Source of the DNA: Anaeromyces robustus
Taxonomy: Eukaryota; Neocallimastigomycota; Neocallimastigomycetes; Neocallimastigales; Neocallimastigaceae
Direction: 5' to 3'
NCBI GenBank assembly: GCA_002104895.1
Contig: MCFG01000371.1
Coordinates: 1 to 64,000, forward strand
Length of the DNA: 64,000 bases
Under the pieces are notes generated by a model. The model was not told the DNA's origin, searched no databases, and was given only the letters and a program-made list of their open reading frames with translations. A program made the translations under genes and the position numbers. Positions 33,801-55,613 of the stretch are shown here, one piece after another (position 1 is the stretch's first letter; each line of letters opens with the position of its first letter).

Positions 33801-34340
33801 ATTTATATTAATATCATAAAAAAATAAACATATGAACATTTATAATATATACGAATATATATATAACATTAAAGAAATACATGCCTTAATAAAGTAATTG
33901 GTATCATCACGAAATACTTCTGTAATTGTAAATAATTCAGCATCAGTCATCTTTAAAGTCTCTTTACAACTTTTAATGAATAAATATACCGACTTTTGTC
34001 TTTTTTTCATTGTTATTTCCAATGGAAAATTAGGCTCTATTTCAATAATTTTAATCTTTTCATTTCCTTTAAATAAATTCATAATTGCACATAATGGTGA
34101 ACCTAATGAACAAAAGTCCCATAATACAGTCACTGGATCGTATACGAAACCTTCAACATTTTCTGTTCCTAATGGGAAAAGTACTTTACTAAAATCATAA
34201 CCATTTTCCATACCTTTATTTATTTCATGATGATTTGAAAGTGACCATATAACTTGAACAAGATGATTACATTGTTGATAAAAAGAAGTTGGTGTACTTT
34301 TACTTGCACCACCATTTGCAACTGGTAATTCAATATTCAT
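30869..34340 (-). CDS. CDC24: Cdc24-type Rho guanine-nucleotide exchange factor, four coding exons
   Basis: Activates the GTPase Cdc42 at sites of polarised growth. Coding exons, minus strand: 34340-33885, 33735-33541, 33317-31731, 31480-30869; total 949 codons plus stop (yeast Cdc24 is about 850). Domains: CDC24 calponin-like region (about 20-115, SFYQQCNHLVQVIWSLSNHH ... VLWDFCSLGSPLC), DH domain (about 195-385, IKELLETERSYVRDLELM ... PVQRICKYPLLLERL), PH domain (about 390-525, ending GLDLVQKWVDEF), a Ser/Asn/Tyr-rich linker (about 530-850), and a C-terminal PB1 domain (about 856-949, KTHFREDTFTLAVP ... NNDDDIFEAFE), which in yeast binds the scaffold Bem1. Introns 2 and 3 have GTAAGT/GTAAGTG donors; intron 1 uses GC. 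All junctions fall between codons. Confidence 0.92.
33736..33884 (-). other. GC-AG intron in CDC24
   Basis: The exon ends ...TTTATTAAG and the intron begins GCATGTATTT; it ends AAATTAG before GTTGTTAAAGC. Joining at these points keeps the frame (NYFIK then VVKALNKVMDKL). The nearby GT four bases further on would shift the frame into a stop, so the donor is GC rather than GT, a known minor variant of the major spliceosome. Confidence 0.7.
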
Positions 34341-36605
34341 TGTCTTTTATATTTACGTTTAATAATTTTATTTATATTTATTTATACTTTTTTTTTTAAT
34401 TTATACTTTCTTTTTAAATATTTATTTATTTTTTTTTTATTTATATATTAATAAATTTTTGAAATTTTCAATTTTATGATTTTTTTTTTTTTTTATACTT
34501 TGATTTGAATATATATTAAAAAAATTAAATATTATTTACAAAAAAAAAAATCTATAATTTTATTTTGAAATATATAATTTTATTTTTAAAGAAAAAACAA
34601 TTAATAAAGAAAAATTACAAATTAATTCAAAGTATAATAATAATTGTAAATAATAATCAAAATAATAAATAAATAAAATTTAAATTATAATAAAAATGCT
34701 TATATTTTTAATTCATTATATTAAACTATTTAATTTATTATTTAATAATCTATATTTAAAATCTAATAAATAAATAATTAATTTAATAATAATAATAATA
34801 ATAATAATAAATTGATTTATAATTACTTATTATAGATTATTTCTTCTCAAATAAAATGGTATAAACTTCTTTCTTTACTTCTTTTTAAGACTTAAATTAA
34901 TGATTTATTATATTTTTTAAAATAATAAAAAAAAAGTAATAAACTTTTTTTTGTTTTACTTAAAAAAAATATTTATTTAAATTAAATATATAAATAAAAG
35001 TTGAATAAAACTAAAACTGTTTTGGTTAAATAAATTACTATTCCAGTTTGAATTTTATCAATAAATATTAAATATTATTTAAATATAGAAATAATTATAG
35101 TGATTACAATAACAATAAATAATAAGAATAATAATAATAAATATGAAAATTTACTTATTACTATTTTATTATTTTATTATTATTAATTATTACCGAGCAG
35201 AAATAATTACATATATGTATTACTTAAAATTTCAAACTGATTAGAAAAGAAAAAAGAAAAAAAAAAAAAAGTAAAGAAAAAAAATAAATAAATAAATAAA
35301 AAACAAATTAATTATAATTAATAAGATTTATAATAAAATTATTATAAATATAATTTTTATTATTTATTACTATTCTTATTATTGTTATTATTAGAAAATT
35401 GATTATATTTATTTAATATTTTTCATTTATATATTTATTTATTTGTTTATTTAATATTTATTTATTCATTTATTAATAATGTTTATTATTTACATTTCAT
35501 TTTTTTTTTTTTATTTATTAAAATTATTACTTATTATTTATTAATAACTATAATATTAAATATACCAATAATATAGTTATAATATTTCATAATTCTATAT
35601 ATTCTTTAAATTTGATTATTATTGAATATAAGAATACTATATTTTATATTTAATCAATAGAATATATTGTATTACATATTATATATTTTATATTAATAAT
35701 ATATTACTATATAAGTAATATATTATCACAATATAAAATATTTACATTATAATATATTTATAATATATTATAATATTTTGAATATTATTTTATTTATATT
35801 GAGCCAACAGATAAAAGAAAATAAAATAAATGGATAAATAAATAATAATTAAATAAAATTTAATTAATTTTTATTACATATAAAAGAAAAAAGAAAACCG
35901 AAGTTTATATAAAAAATATATTAATTATATTATATTATATTATATTATATTATAACTTATTGCATATAATTCATATAATTATGATTATATATTATCAAAC
36001 ACTAAAAATATTTTAATTGTTTATAATATAATTTAATATATTACAATACTATTGGAATATTATATTTTTTATATTATTATTTCTACATTGATTATTCTTA
36101 TTTATAAACTTTTATTTTTATTTGTGCTTATTATGTATTTTATTTCATTTAATGATAATTAAAATTAATAAATGAATATTTATATTAAATTATATATTAT
36201 TATAATATATACAATTTATAAGGATAATATATTATAATATATTGTATAAATGATAATCAATTAATTCAAATTTATTAAATTCGACAATAATAATTTAAGC
36301 CAATACTTTTAAAAGATTTAATTTAAAAATTATTTTTTGATTTATTATATTAATTATTATAATTAACTGTCACATTTCATAATTAACTTTTAATATGAAT
36401 AATAATAAAAAAAATTTTTCAATACTGATATGAACAAATAAAAATAAAATTATAAACAATTAGTTATAATAGTTTTAGATAAATTAATAATATCAATAAT
36501 ATTTAATAATATAGAATTAAGCTACTTTATTTTATTTTATATAATTAATTTTATTATACTTAATATATAATAATATAATTATTTAATACTTATTTATTAA
36601 TTCAC

Positions 36606-36636
<31 letters not shown>

Positions 36637-36717
36637 GTTAGTTAGTTAGTTAGTTTGTTAGTTAGTTATTTAGTTAGTTATTTAGTTATTTAGTTATTTA
36701 TTTATTTATTTATTTAG

Positions 36718-36816
<99 letters not shown>

Positions 36817-36817
36817 T
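36606..36817. repeat. TTTA/TTAG patchwork microsatellite
   Basis: TTTA units with inserted blocks of TTAG (36632-36710), followed by pure TTTA. A sister array with the same two unit types lies at 38030-38235. Confidence 0.9.
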
Positions 36818-37673
36818 ATATTACACTTTTTTATTATCATATTCAAAAATTAATTTGTACCAGCTTTGTATAACCTTTTTTTTAAAAATCATTTTCTTCG
36901 TACTACTAATCTTATTATTATTTATCATTTTAAGGATAAAATAAATAATTACTTAATAAAACTATTTATACATACCATAATCATCTTCTTCGTATTAATA
37001 ATGCTATTATAAAATATATATATATATATTTATTTATTTAATAGTTATTAATCTTCAAAATATAAATTTCTAGAAAAACCGTAAATATAATATAAAGATA
37101 ATCAAATTATAATATGTTAAAAAATAAATATTGATAAAGAATATAGGATTGAGTTTAATATTGTTATAAAGTTTTTTTTTTTTTTAATATTCCAATAGTA
37201 ATAAGCAATGATAAATAACAATAAACAATACTTATAAATAAACCTCTATAATAACATTATAAAAAAAATAGAAATTTCTTTAATTATATATTCTTATAAT
37301 AAATATTTAAAATATCGCTTTTGCAAATTATATTATTATAACAATTTTTAATAACAGTATACTACAGATTGTTTAAATTATATTAATAATTAAAAATAGT
37401 TTTTGTTGTGATATTTATGATATTGAATAAAATAATCTTTTTTTTGTAAACTAATAATATTTTAAAGTAATAAATGTTTTTAAATCAAAATAATTCATAG
37501 ACCATTAAAAATACATAAAGTAAGAATAATTTTGGCTTTTTTAAATTTTTACTTTAATTTATAAAGAAAAAAAGTTTAAATAATTTAAAATTTTTTTTTA
37601 AAATTTTATAAAAAATCAGAATCAATAAAAATATTTTAGGGCAAATATTATATATATAAAAAATGATATAAAG

Positions 37674-37708
<35 letters not shown>

Positions 37709-38029
37709 TTTTGTCTTAAAAACTACAATAATAAAATATAGTTATTTTAATATTAGAGTGCAAACATTTTAGCATCATGAAATTTTTTAATATAATAATA
37801 TTAATTTTTTAATAATAGTGCATTATAAATAAATTAGAATAAGACAATAAAAGCATAAATAAATAGAATAGAAAATTATGTAAAGCAAATCAGCAAAAAA
37901 AAATTATTTATCTTCTTTTCTAAAAAAAGAAATAACAATAATAATAATAGAAATGATTGGTTTTTTTTTTTTTTTTTTTTTTTTTCTATATTATTAAAAA
38001 TATATACTTAAATTATTTATTTGTATATT

Positions 38030-38068
38030 TATTTATTTATTTAGTTAGTTAGTTATTTATTTATTTAG

Positions 38069-38139
<71 letters not shown>

Positions 38140-38235
38140 TTTATTTATTTATTTAGTTATTTATTTATTTATTTAGTTAGTTAGTTATTTATTTAGTTAT
38201 TTAGTTATTTATTTATTTAGTTAGTTAGTTATCCA
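38030..38235. repeat. TTTA/TTAG patchwork microsatellite, second array
   Basis: Alternating blocks of TTTA and TTAG. The unit exchange pattern suggests repeated point conversion T to G with local amplification. Confidence 0.9.
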
Positions 38236-39389
38236 GTTAGTTTTATATAGTTTTTTATTTAATTAGGATAGTTATTATTATAATAATAATAATACTTATA
38301 TACATATATATTTTCAATATTTTATGATATATTGATTAACTAAGGTTATTATAATATAACCTTTAAAAACCCACTTTTAGAAATTTAATTTATTATACAT
38401 AATATTATAATATTATTTATTAATAAAAAAGAAAGAAAAATATAATAAAATTAAAAACATAAACCAATATGAATTCTGTTTAATTTTATATAATATAAAC
38501 ATCTTTGTTAAAAATTATTTATTTACTTATTTATTTGTTTGTTTGTTTGTTTTTTATTTATTTATTTAGTTAGTTATTTATTTATCTGTTGTTATGTATA
38601 TTGAAATAAATAAAAATGCGCCATTACATTAATTAATGTATATGTATATATATTATAAATAGGTATAGCATTAATAAATTTTCTTTTTCTGACAAATATT
38701 AATTATGCATATAATCCAAAGTTTTCATTTTAATAAATATTCAAGAAATCAATTAAATATTTTTAAAAAAGATTTTAATAACAAATTATAGAACAAGCCA
38801 CTTATTATTTATGTTCATTTATTTATTTAAATTTTCCATAAATAATTATATTTAAAGTGGATGAATAAATAATAATATTAATTTTTTTATTAATTAATAC
38901 ATTAGAAAAAAATACCATAATAATAAAACTGGAATATTATTGGTTAATTAAAATATTTCAATAAAAAAATTTACCATGGATGAATATACATCAATATATG
39001 TGCAATATAAATATATTTATTTATTTATATTAATATAATGTACAATGATAATATTATATTATATTAATAATATAATTATTAATTATTAATTATTAATTAT
39101 TAATTATTAATTATTTATTATTATTGTTATTTTTTAATAAAATTTGAAGTTTTGATTGTTTACAATTATTTGTTTATTTGATTATGGATACTTTTTATTT
39201 GTTTATTTTTTTATACTTTTCATATATACATTTTTATTTTTATCATATTTTTTTATTCTCATTTTTTACTTTTCTCATATTTTTTTTCTCTCATTTTTTA
39301 TTACTTTTCTTTTAGTTTTAAGTTTTATTCACTTTTATTTGATTATTCTATTTTTTGTTGATGTTTTGATTTTGATTTTTGTTTTTTAT

Positions 39390-39391
39390 TT

Positions 39392-39450
<59 letters not shown>

Positions 39451-39510
39451 TTATATTTATTATATTTATTATATTTATTATATTTATTATATTTATTATA
39501 TTTATTATTA
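39390..39510. repeat. TTTA and ATATTTATT arrays
   Basis: About 15 TTTA units pass into about six units of a 9-bp ATATTTATT repeat just downstream of the VPS33 stop codon. Confidence 0.85.
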
Positions 39511-39608
39511 ATTAATTAATTTTAATTAATTATATATATTTAAATTTTTAAATTGAACGACTATAAAAAATGCTTATATTAATTTTATTATATTAACTAT
39601 TATATTAT

Positions 39609-44268
<4,660 letters not shown>

Positions 44269-45496
44269 TTTTTTCTTTTTTCTTTTTTTTTCTTTTTTGC
44301 GAAAATATAATTTAATAAAAAATAATTTTATAATTAAATATAAATAATATAATATGCATACATATAAATATTAAAAAATAATTTTTATCCTCTTTTTTTT
44401 TTATTATTATTTTTGATATAGTATATAAAATTATAAGAGAATTACTTAATAAAAATATTAAAATTTTTAAAAAGAATTGACTCTATGTATTTTTTAAAAA
44501 ATTAAGACATATATAATATATTTATAATTTAAAAGTCTTGAAATAATTATTATGCTTATTTAATACATTTTAAATGGTGTTTAAAAATTTATTTTTTACA
44601 TATACTGAAATGAAAAATATTGTTTTTAATTAGATATTTAATTCTAAGTTATAAGTTGTAGAATGTAATTTAATTATTAAAAAAATGTTAATGAAATTTC
44701 AAAAAAAAAAAAAAATAATTAAACATTTTTTGGAATTTTTAAATAGAATTTAAATGTTAATATTAAAATTCTAACAATTAAAAATTACAATATATTGAAA
44801 AAAAAAAAATATTTACAATTAAATATATATAAACCTTTTATATAGTATTGTTCACCACTACCCTTGTAATAACCGACATAAAATTTTAAAACAAATAAAA
44901 AAAAAAAAAAAAGATGTAAAATAAATTATAATAAAAAAAATAGAAATAGAAATATGTACATATTAATATTATTTAAAGTTTTACTTTAATTTCTTTCTAA
45001 ATTAATTAATTATTGGATTATAATAACACAAAATTTTTTTTTTTTTTTTTCAATTTAATATTATGTTCCTTAACCTTTTATTTTAGTAATTGTTTAAAAA
45101 TTATTAACATTTAATTAATTTTAATTAAAATTTATACTATCAATAATTTGACATTAAATATATTATATTAATTAATGGAATATATTTTAAAAATAAGAAA
45201 GTTTTGATTTATAAAAATTGTTTTTCTTTATTCAATTAAATATTCTTTAACTTTTATTATTTATTATTTATTATTTATTATTTATTTTTATTAATTTCTT
45301 TTTCTTCTTTTTTTTATCTTTTTTTTATATTTTAATATTTCTTATATTAATATATGCTTAGTTATAAATTAATAATTGTTAAGTCGAAAGTAAACTCATA
45401 ATACCTCATAAAAAATATTAACAACGAAATAAAAATTATAATGAAATGCATTAATATCATAAAAAATTAAATTTGTGTTAATTTCTCATACATAAT

Positions 45497-45561
45497 ATTA
45501 TTAAAATCCTTTACATAGATAAATATATCATATTATTATCTTTGTAAAGGATTTTAATAAT
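45497..45561. repeat. 19-bp perfect inverted repeat
   Basis: ATTATTAAAATCCTTTACA (45497-45515) and TGTAAAGGATTTTAATAAT (45543-45561) are exact complements separated by 27 bp. It contains the non-trivial CCTTTACA core, so it is less likely to be an A/T accident than other palindromes here. Possible cruciform, hairpin RNA or small transposon relic. Confidence 0.7.
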
Positions 45562-46209
45562 CATAAAAATTTTTTTATATTTCCAGTTATTATCTACATA
45601 ATTATATAATATATTTTTATAATGACATAACTTTCGAAATATATTATTCAATTAATATCATTTTTGTTCTTAGTAAAAAAAAAATAAAAAATAAAATAAT
45701 GAATTATATTATTTATTATTAAACGATAATAATAAGATAAATATATGATGAATATATCTTAAACATTAGTTGTTAAAAGATAAATTTTAATTAAAAAAAT
45801 ATATCTTTTATATTTAATAATAAATATATAAAAATTATAATCTATAGTAATAAACAATACAAAGTAAACTATAATAATTAACAAAAATTATTTACTATTA
45901 TTTTTTTTATTTTATTATATTAATAAAAGCATAGTTAATATTTTCAAATTCAATTTTTATGAACAAAGCAATAATTAATTATTATTAAAAAATACAATAA
46001 TAATAAAAAGAATAAAAAAAACACTGCATCAATATATTTAATTTTGTTTTATATACATTATGAAATGTTAATAAATACTCTATTCGAAGTTTTCTTTATT
46101 GAAACTGTAATTAGGAAATAATTAAGTTTATTATCTTTTATTTAAGATATGTTTAGTTTACACACATATTTTTAATTATTAATTATCATATTAAGTGTTT
46201 ATATAATAC

Positions 46210-46234
46210 TATTACTACTACTACTACTACTACT

Positions 46235-46311
<77 letters not shown>
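46210..46311. repeat. (ACT)n-(AAT)n compound microsatellite
   Basis: About nine ACT units followed by about 24 AAT units. Confidence 0.9.
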
Positions 46312-46312
<1 letters not shown>

Positions 46313-47825
46313 TAATAATTAATTATAATAAAGAATAATTAATTATTTTATAATTTTTTTCTAATCCTTTAGAAATATAAAAATTATTTTTTTTTTAACC
46401 CTTTTATAATCTGAATTTAAATTTTCTAAATTTTAATAGTAATTGAATAATAAATATTATTAGTTATTTAAATAAATTCTTTTAACATTTTATAGTTCTG
46501 AATTTTTTTATTATGATAAATATAATAATATATTATTTTAAATTTTAATGTTTTTTTAATCATATTTTTTTATGTTTAAATAGAATTTAATACACTTATT
46601 AATAAACTTTATTTAAAAGTTTTTTTAAATGTAATATTCCTATAAAAATATTGTAAATAATAATATTTATGATATACTTTTTTAATATGTGAAATATTTT
46701 GTCATAAGAAATAATGACAAAAGATACTAATCTGAGGTTAAAAAGTTAAAGATAATCTTTTTTTTTTTGTTTTGCAAAATATAATTATTAAAAGTTATTA
46801 TTGTTTTATATAATGAATAAAAAAATTAGTTATTTGATTATTTATTAAATAATTTTATTACTTATTTCTTCACTATTATTCTATTATTCTTCTTATAATT
46901 TTTCTATCTTCTATTATATACTTCAATTCTATGATAATTTAATAAAAATAAATTAAATTTATATAGATATTTCTAATTATTAATATATAATAAATTAAAA
47001 CATATATTATTATATTAATAAAATAACATACAAATTTTTAATAATCATATTATTAATATTAAATTTTTAATAGAAAAATGTACATTTTTTATTAAACATA
47101 TTTTAAAACACGTATTTGATATATACTAATGTATTTTATGTACGTATTATTAGAAAATAATAAAAAAAAAAACAAAAAACAAATTATAATTGAATTGTTT
47201 ATTGTAAAGTGTTATATAATAACACTTTTACAATTTTGTTTTGGTTTAATATTAAAATTATAGTAACATTATTTTATTTTTATAGTATTAAAGAAGTATT
47301 TATAATAATTAGATTAATAATAGATATTATATAAAAAGAAGATGTGAAATATGTTCTTTAAAATTTAATTCCATGTAATATATCATATTATATATACAAG
47401 TATATATATATTAAATTGATTATTAATTATTTTAATAATATATATAATATATTTATTTAATATATTTTGTTATTATTATTTTATGAAAAGAGTTTAATTT
47501 TTTTATTTATTTTATTATTTATATAATAATAATTTTATTTTATTTATTTATTTATTTTATATATTTATAAATAAATATTTATTTTATTATATATTTATTT
47601 TATCTATATTTTAAAAAATTTTTTTTTTTACTATTTATTTATTTTAATTTTTTTTTATTTATATCATTAAACAAAAATATTTTTTATTATTTTTTTTTAA
47701 TCTAAATTAAAAAAAAAAAATAAATTGATATTAAAAAACTTTTTGTATATAATATACAGAAAAAAAAAACTTCACTTTTTATTATTTATTATTTAAATTT
47801 TTTCTAAACAAAAAAATACACGAAA

Positions 47826-48707
<882 letters not shown>

Positions 48708-49503
48708 ATTAATAGAATACTAATAAATATAATGAAATAAATCATTAGAAAAAGAAAATAAATATTAATTTCAAATAGTAGTAATAAAAAAAAAAAAAAA
48801 AAAAAAAAGAATATAAAACATAAAAACAAAATATAAAAGATATCAATACAATGCATTGTAAAATTTGAACAACAATTAAAATTATCAATCATTTTTCAAT
48901 AATAAAAATATAATAATATAAAATTAATATTATAAAAAAAATATAAAAAAAAAAAGTCATTTTTTTAAAATAAAAAAATTTAAAGAAAATGAAACTTTGA
49001 AATTTAATAAAGAATAAAAAAAAAAAAAATACAAAAACAAAAATCGATATTTTTTTTTTCTTTTTCCTTATTTTTATCTTTATCGTTTTTATTATTATTA
49101 TTATTATTTTATTTTTTTATTTCATTTTATTTTATCGTGTATTTTGTTTTTTAAATAAATGGTAATAAAGCTATTGATATGTATATATTTTTTTAATAGG
49201 AACTTTTTAGTAATAATCAAAGAATTGAGATTGATAATGATAAAAAGAAATAGAAAAAAATATATTTTTTTTATTGATAATTCTAATAAGTAATGTTTAA
49301 AACAATAGTAAGTCTATATAACTATAATTAAAGAATTTTTTTATTCTTTAATAGTATATATAGTATATTCATTTATAGAAATAATAAAAATCATTGTTAT
49401 TTTTTTGTTTTTCTATCTTTATATTATATTAATTTTAAACCATTCATACCAAATGAATATTTATTTTTAAAATTATAAATGTTAAATATCAAGAAAAAAA
49501 AAG

Positions 49504-49612
<109 letters not shown>

Positions 49613-49689
49613 CGAATGAATGAATGAATGAATTAAAATTGTTATTGTTCTATAGTTTTACTTAAGAGAAAAATTAAATAAACTTTTAA

Positions 49690-50150
49690 AAAAAATTAAT
49701 GGTTGGACTAAATACAAATGAATGAAATTTAATGTTTCAAAATATATAATTAGGGTGGTTTTGGAGGTAGTCAAACTTTCGAATGTTGAATATTTAAATA
49801 CCCTGTAACTATATATTAATAAATAATCAATGGTAAACCATTAGTTAGTATTGATAATATTAATAGCAAGAATAATAGTAATCGTAAGAATAATAGTAAT
49901 CATAGTTTTAGCGTTAAATAATAAACTAACAGCAATAATTTTATTAATAATTTAAATGTTAGTTTTAATGATTTAATTATTATGATCAAAGAGTGGTGTG
50001 GTCTATGTAAAACACAATTTAAATTTAGCATCTTTTCCTTTTCAGACAATTCCACTTTTGGTATATACAACAGTACTATTAAAATTAGTATAATCATGTC
50101 TATTATTAATGATCAAGTTTAGTCAGGTCAACTCAATAGGTTCCTTAATC
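49690..50150 (+). pseudogene. Possible relic of a coding sequence, family unknown
   Basis: Composition is unlike the surrounding noncoding DNA, and plus-strand reading gives short protein-like patches (GGFGGSQTFE; KEWCGLCKTQFKFSIFSFSD; SGQLNRFLNLT) broken by stops and not joined in one frame. No start, splice sites or family could be assigned. A minus-strand open frame over the same part has no such features. Confidence 0.3.
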
Positions 50151-50493
50151 TAACCAAAAAAAAAAAAAAAAAAAAAAGCCAATTATGATAATGTAGTAGG
50201 ACAATATATTTGACCAAATACTTCTAATAATGATAACTTTCCTATATATCTATAATTTAATATTGGAATATGTACACTTTATTCTATTTAATTCTATCTT
50301 TTAAATTCTATTTTTTATTGTTTATTAGATTTTATTTTTGTGATTAATTACTCTATTTTAATTAAATTTAATTAATAAATAAAGTTTATTCTAAAATAAT
50401 AAAAATTATTCATTATATATTCATCATAAAATAATTCATTTTTTTTTACAAATATTTTTCCATTATATTATTATTAATAATAAAATAAAAAAA

Positions 50494-51884
50494 ATGAAAG
50501 GTAAAAAAAAATAATAATAAAAGATAAAATAAAAAAATGGAAAATAAATTTTATTGAAAAAGTATATAAATTTTTAAAGGAATTAAAAAAAATAATTATA
50601 ATTCAATTATTAATATTATTTATTACAATTTTTATTTGTTATTAATACATTTTTAGTTGATGAAAAAATTAATTCTATCATAAAAATTTGGTAAATGAAT
50701 TATATATATAATTTTATTAAGATATTAAATATAATTATTATTATTATTATTATTTTTTTTCATTTTCTTTTTTTTAAAGTTGGTTTATTTTATTTATATT
50801 TTATCCATTTTAATTGTATAATTATTTTTTATAGGAAAGGTGATATTACTACTTTAGAAGTAGATGCCATTGTAAATGCTGCTAATTCAGCTTTACGTCC
50901 TGGTGGTGGTGGTAAATAATTTTCGAAAATAAAATATAAAATATATAATTATTATAATAAAATAATTAAAAAAATAGAATAATAAACAATTTGATCTTTT
51001 TTTTTTTAATATAATGATAATAATGAAACAATATATTATTTGGGAATATATATATAGTTTGTGGTGCTATTCATTCTAGAGCTGGAAGACAATTAGCTGA
51101 AGAATGTAGAAAAATTGGTCATTGTGAAACTGGTGATGCTGTTATTACTAAAGGTATCATCCATTAATTATATAATTCTTTTATTAAAAAAATTATCATA
51201 TTTTTTAAATTCATGTGAAATTTTTATTAAACTTATATATATATTTATTTATTTTATCTATTATAGGTTATAATTTACCAGCTAAACATGTTATTCATAC
51301 TGTTGGTCCAACTGACGGTAATGGTGAAGATTTAAGAAGTTGTTATATTCGTTGTTTGGAAGTTTTAGTTGAAAATAATTTAAGATCAATAGTAAGTATT
51401 ATGAAAAAGACAAATTAGACATTTAAAATTTATATTAAGTCAAGAATTATTGAACATATTTTTTTATTTTAATTTTATTATTATTATTACTTTTGCTATT
51501 GTTGCTGTTATTATTATTATTATTGTTTTATTTATTTTAATAACAAAAATTTGCTATTATAATATAATTTTATAATTTTATTCAATTTTTCTTATAAAAA
51601 TAAAAAATTAAGAAAGTTAATATATGTTATACTGATTATTTTTTATTATTAACTTTTTTTTTTTTAGGCATTTAATTGTATATCTACAGGTATTTTCGGT
51701 TTTCCAAATAGTGAAGCTTCCCATATTGCTTTAAAAACTGTTAGAGAATGGCTTGAAGCTGGCAATAATAAAGAAAAGGTAAATTTCATATTATTATAAT
51801 ATTCATAAGACTTATTGTAATAATTATTGATTATAATGAATATTCTTTATTTATATTTAAAATTTTATATTATTTTATTTATTT

Positions 51885-51915
<31 letters not shown>

Positions 51916-51925
51916 TTATATAATA

Positions 51926-51959
<34 letters not shown>

Positions 51960-52092
51960 TTTTTTTTCAAATACTTTCAAAAATATTTAAACATTTCTTC
52001 TAAAGGTTGATGAGATCATATTTTGTGTATTTTTACCTATTGATGAAAGATTATACCATGAAAACGTTGATACTTATTTCCCAAAAAATTAA
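50494..52092 (+). CDS. Macro-domain protein (MacroD-like ADP-ribose-acting), seven coding exons
   Basis: Macro domains bind or hydrolyse ADP-ribose derivatives (O-acetyl-ADP-ribose, mono-ADP-ribosyl groups). Exons 50494-50500, 50657-50690, 50835-50911, 51058-51153, 51267-51391, 51668-51778 and 52006-52092 make 178 codons plus stop, a single-domain protein. Key motifs: WKGDITTLEVDAIVNAANSA (adenine/ribose binding), PGGGVCGAIHSRAG (catalytic-loop region), GDAVITKGYNLPAKHVIHTV, and STGIFGFPNSEAS (diphosphate loop). The first coding exon is just ATGAAAG; it is supported because it alone gives an in-frame ATG to the next exon (MKVDEKINSIIKIWKGD). GTAAA donors are common in this gene. Confidence 0.9.
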
Positions 52093-53620
52093 AATAAAAA
52101 AAAAATAAATACAATATAATAATATAGTATTGGAAATATTTAAATTAAAAAAAAAAAAAAGAATATTTAATAATGGAAGGGAAAATTACAATAATAATGA
52201 CTACAATTATTATCATTTAAACAATATATATATATATTTGAATAGCAACAAATATTTTTAACACTTTTGTTTTTATCATTTTTTTATTACAATTTTATAT
52301 TAAATATTATATAAAATAAAACAATAATAAAAAAAAAAATGAAGTGAATAGATAATTATTTGTAAATTGTTTTAGTAAAAAATGTTTATGAAATAATCAT
52401 TAGTTTAATTAATATTTGTATTATAAGTAAATAAATAAATTAATACATTTATCAAAATAAATAAATAGATAAATAAATAAAAAAACAAAACAAAAACAAA
52501 AAACAAGAAACAAAAACAAAACAAAAGCAAAAAAACAAAAAGCAAATAATAAAAAAACAAACGAAAAAAGAAAATAATAAATCTATTTTATATTAATTAT
52601 ATTCATGTGTAGTTATAATATTTTATTATAAGAAAAGGCGATAAAGTTTTACCTAGGAATTTTTTAAAATATAATAAAATATATAAAAAATAAATAATAT
52701 ATATAATGAATTATAATATATTATAGTTTTATATTTATTCATTTGACTATAATTTATATATATATATGTTTTTTATTATTATTTTTAATTTTTTGAATGT
52801 TTTAAATTAAATATTTTAAGATATCCAAAAGTATAATTCTTTTTTTTAAAATAAAAATTAAAAGAAAAAAATAAAAAAAAAGAAAATTTAAATAATACCA
52901 TAATAATTGTTAATCATTAAGTTATTGTAATTTTCATATTATATAATTTTTTAGAATTTTTAGTCTGAAAGAACACATTAAATCTTTAAAAAAACATACA
53001 TTAAACATTTAAAAAAAAACATACATTAATTCAAATAGTAATAATAAAAATCAACATTATAAAAAAAGTTAAAAAAAGATGAAAAATTAATTATAAAATA
53101 TAATTTTTATTTATAATTAAGAAATAAATTGTATTAATGAAATAATAAAATATACATTACATACTTTTTTCTTTTTTTTTTTTTTTTTAAAAAATCCATA
53201 TAAAATTATTTTCTTTTTTTTTTTTAAAATTATAAAAAATTGATCTTTTAAGTAATGTAGTACAAGATTAATAATATATAAGAAGTTATTTTAACTAAAT
53301 AATAGTAAACTAAATAATTAATATATATTGAAATATATTAATGAATATATTAACTAATTAAAAATTTATTAAAAATAATTTTTTTTCTAATTATTTGCTT
53401 ATCAAAATTTAAAATTTTAAAATTGATAAGAAAAAATATTAATTTATGGATTTCTAAAGAATTTTTTTTAATATTAAAAATATTTTAATAATTTTTCATA
53501 TTCTATTTTTTTTTTTTTCCCATTTTATTTTAATTGTAAAATAATAATAATATTTTTATTTTTTTTTTTAAAGTATACTTATTTTTTTATCAAAAAATTA
53601 ATATTTTATATATTTAAGAA
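52093..53620. other. Gene-free AT-rich spacer
   Basis: Homopolymer runs, a CAAAA-rich stretch (52480-52560) and A/T sequence. No feature beyond 3' UTR and promoter is seen. Confidence 0.6.

Positions 53621-55613
<1,993 letters not shown>

Larger units (their letters stand above)
34341..39608. other. 5.3-kb gene-free AT-rich stretch
   Basis: Nothing coding is supported on either strand. It holds homopolymers, TA runs (37675-37703) and patchworks of TTTA and TTAG tetranucleotides (36606-36817 and 38030-38235). No retroelement LTR or tRNA was recognised. Open frames here are repeat translations. Confidence 0.6.
44269..47825. other. 3.5-kb gene-free stretch between divergent VPS33 and LC8 genes
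   Basis: It carries both promoters. No coding region is seen. It contains a 19-bp perfect inverted repeat (45497-45561) and an ACT/AAT microsatellite (46210-46311). Confidence 0.6.

Noticed and set aside
36632-36710. TTAG repeats as a telomere-like array
   Set aside because: The unit is four bases, mixed with TTTA, internal and far from any end; fungal telomeres are usually TTAGGG.
49900-50097. 65-residue minus-strand open frame as a gene
   Set aside because: Leu/Ile/Lys-rich A/T codons, no conserved motif, and the plus strand of the same DNA looks more protein-like.
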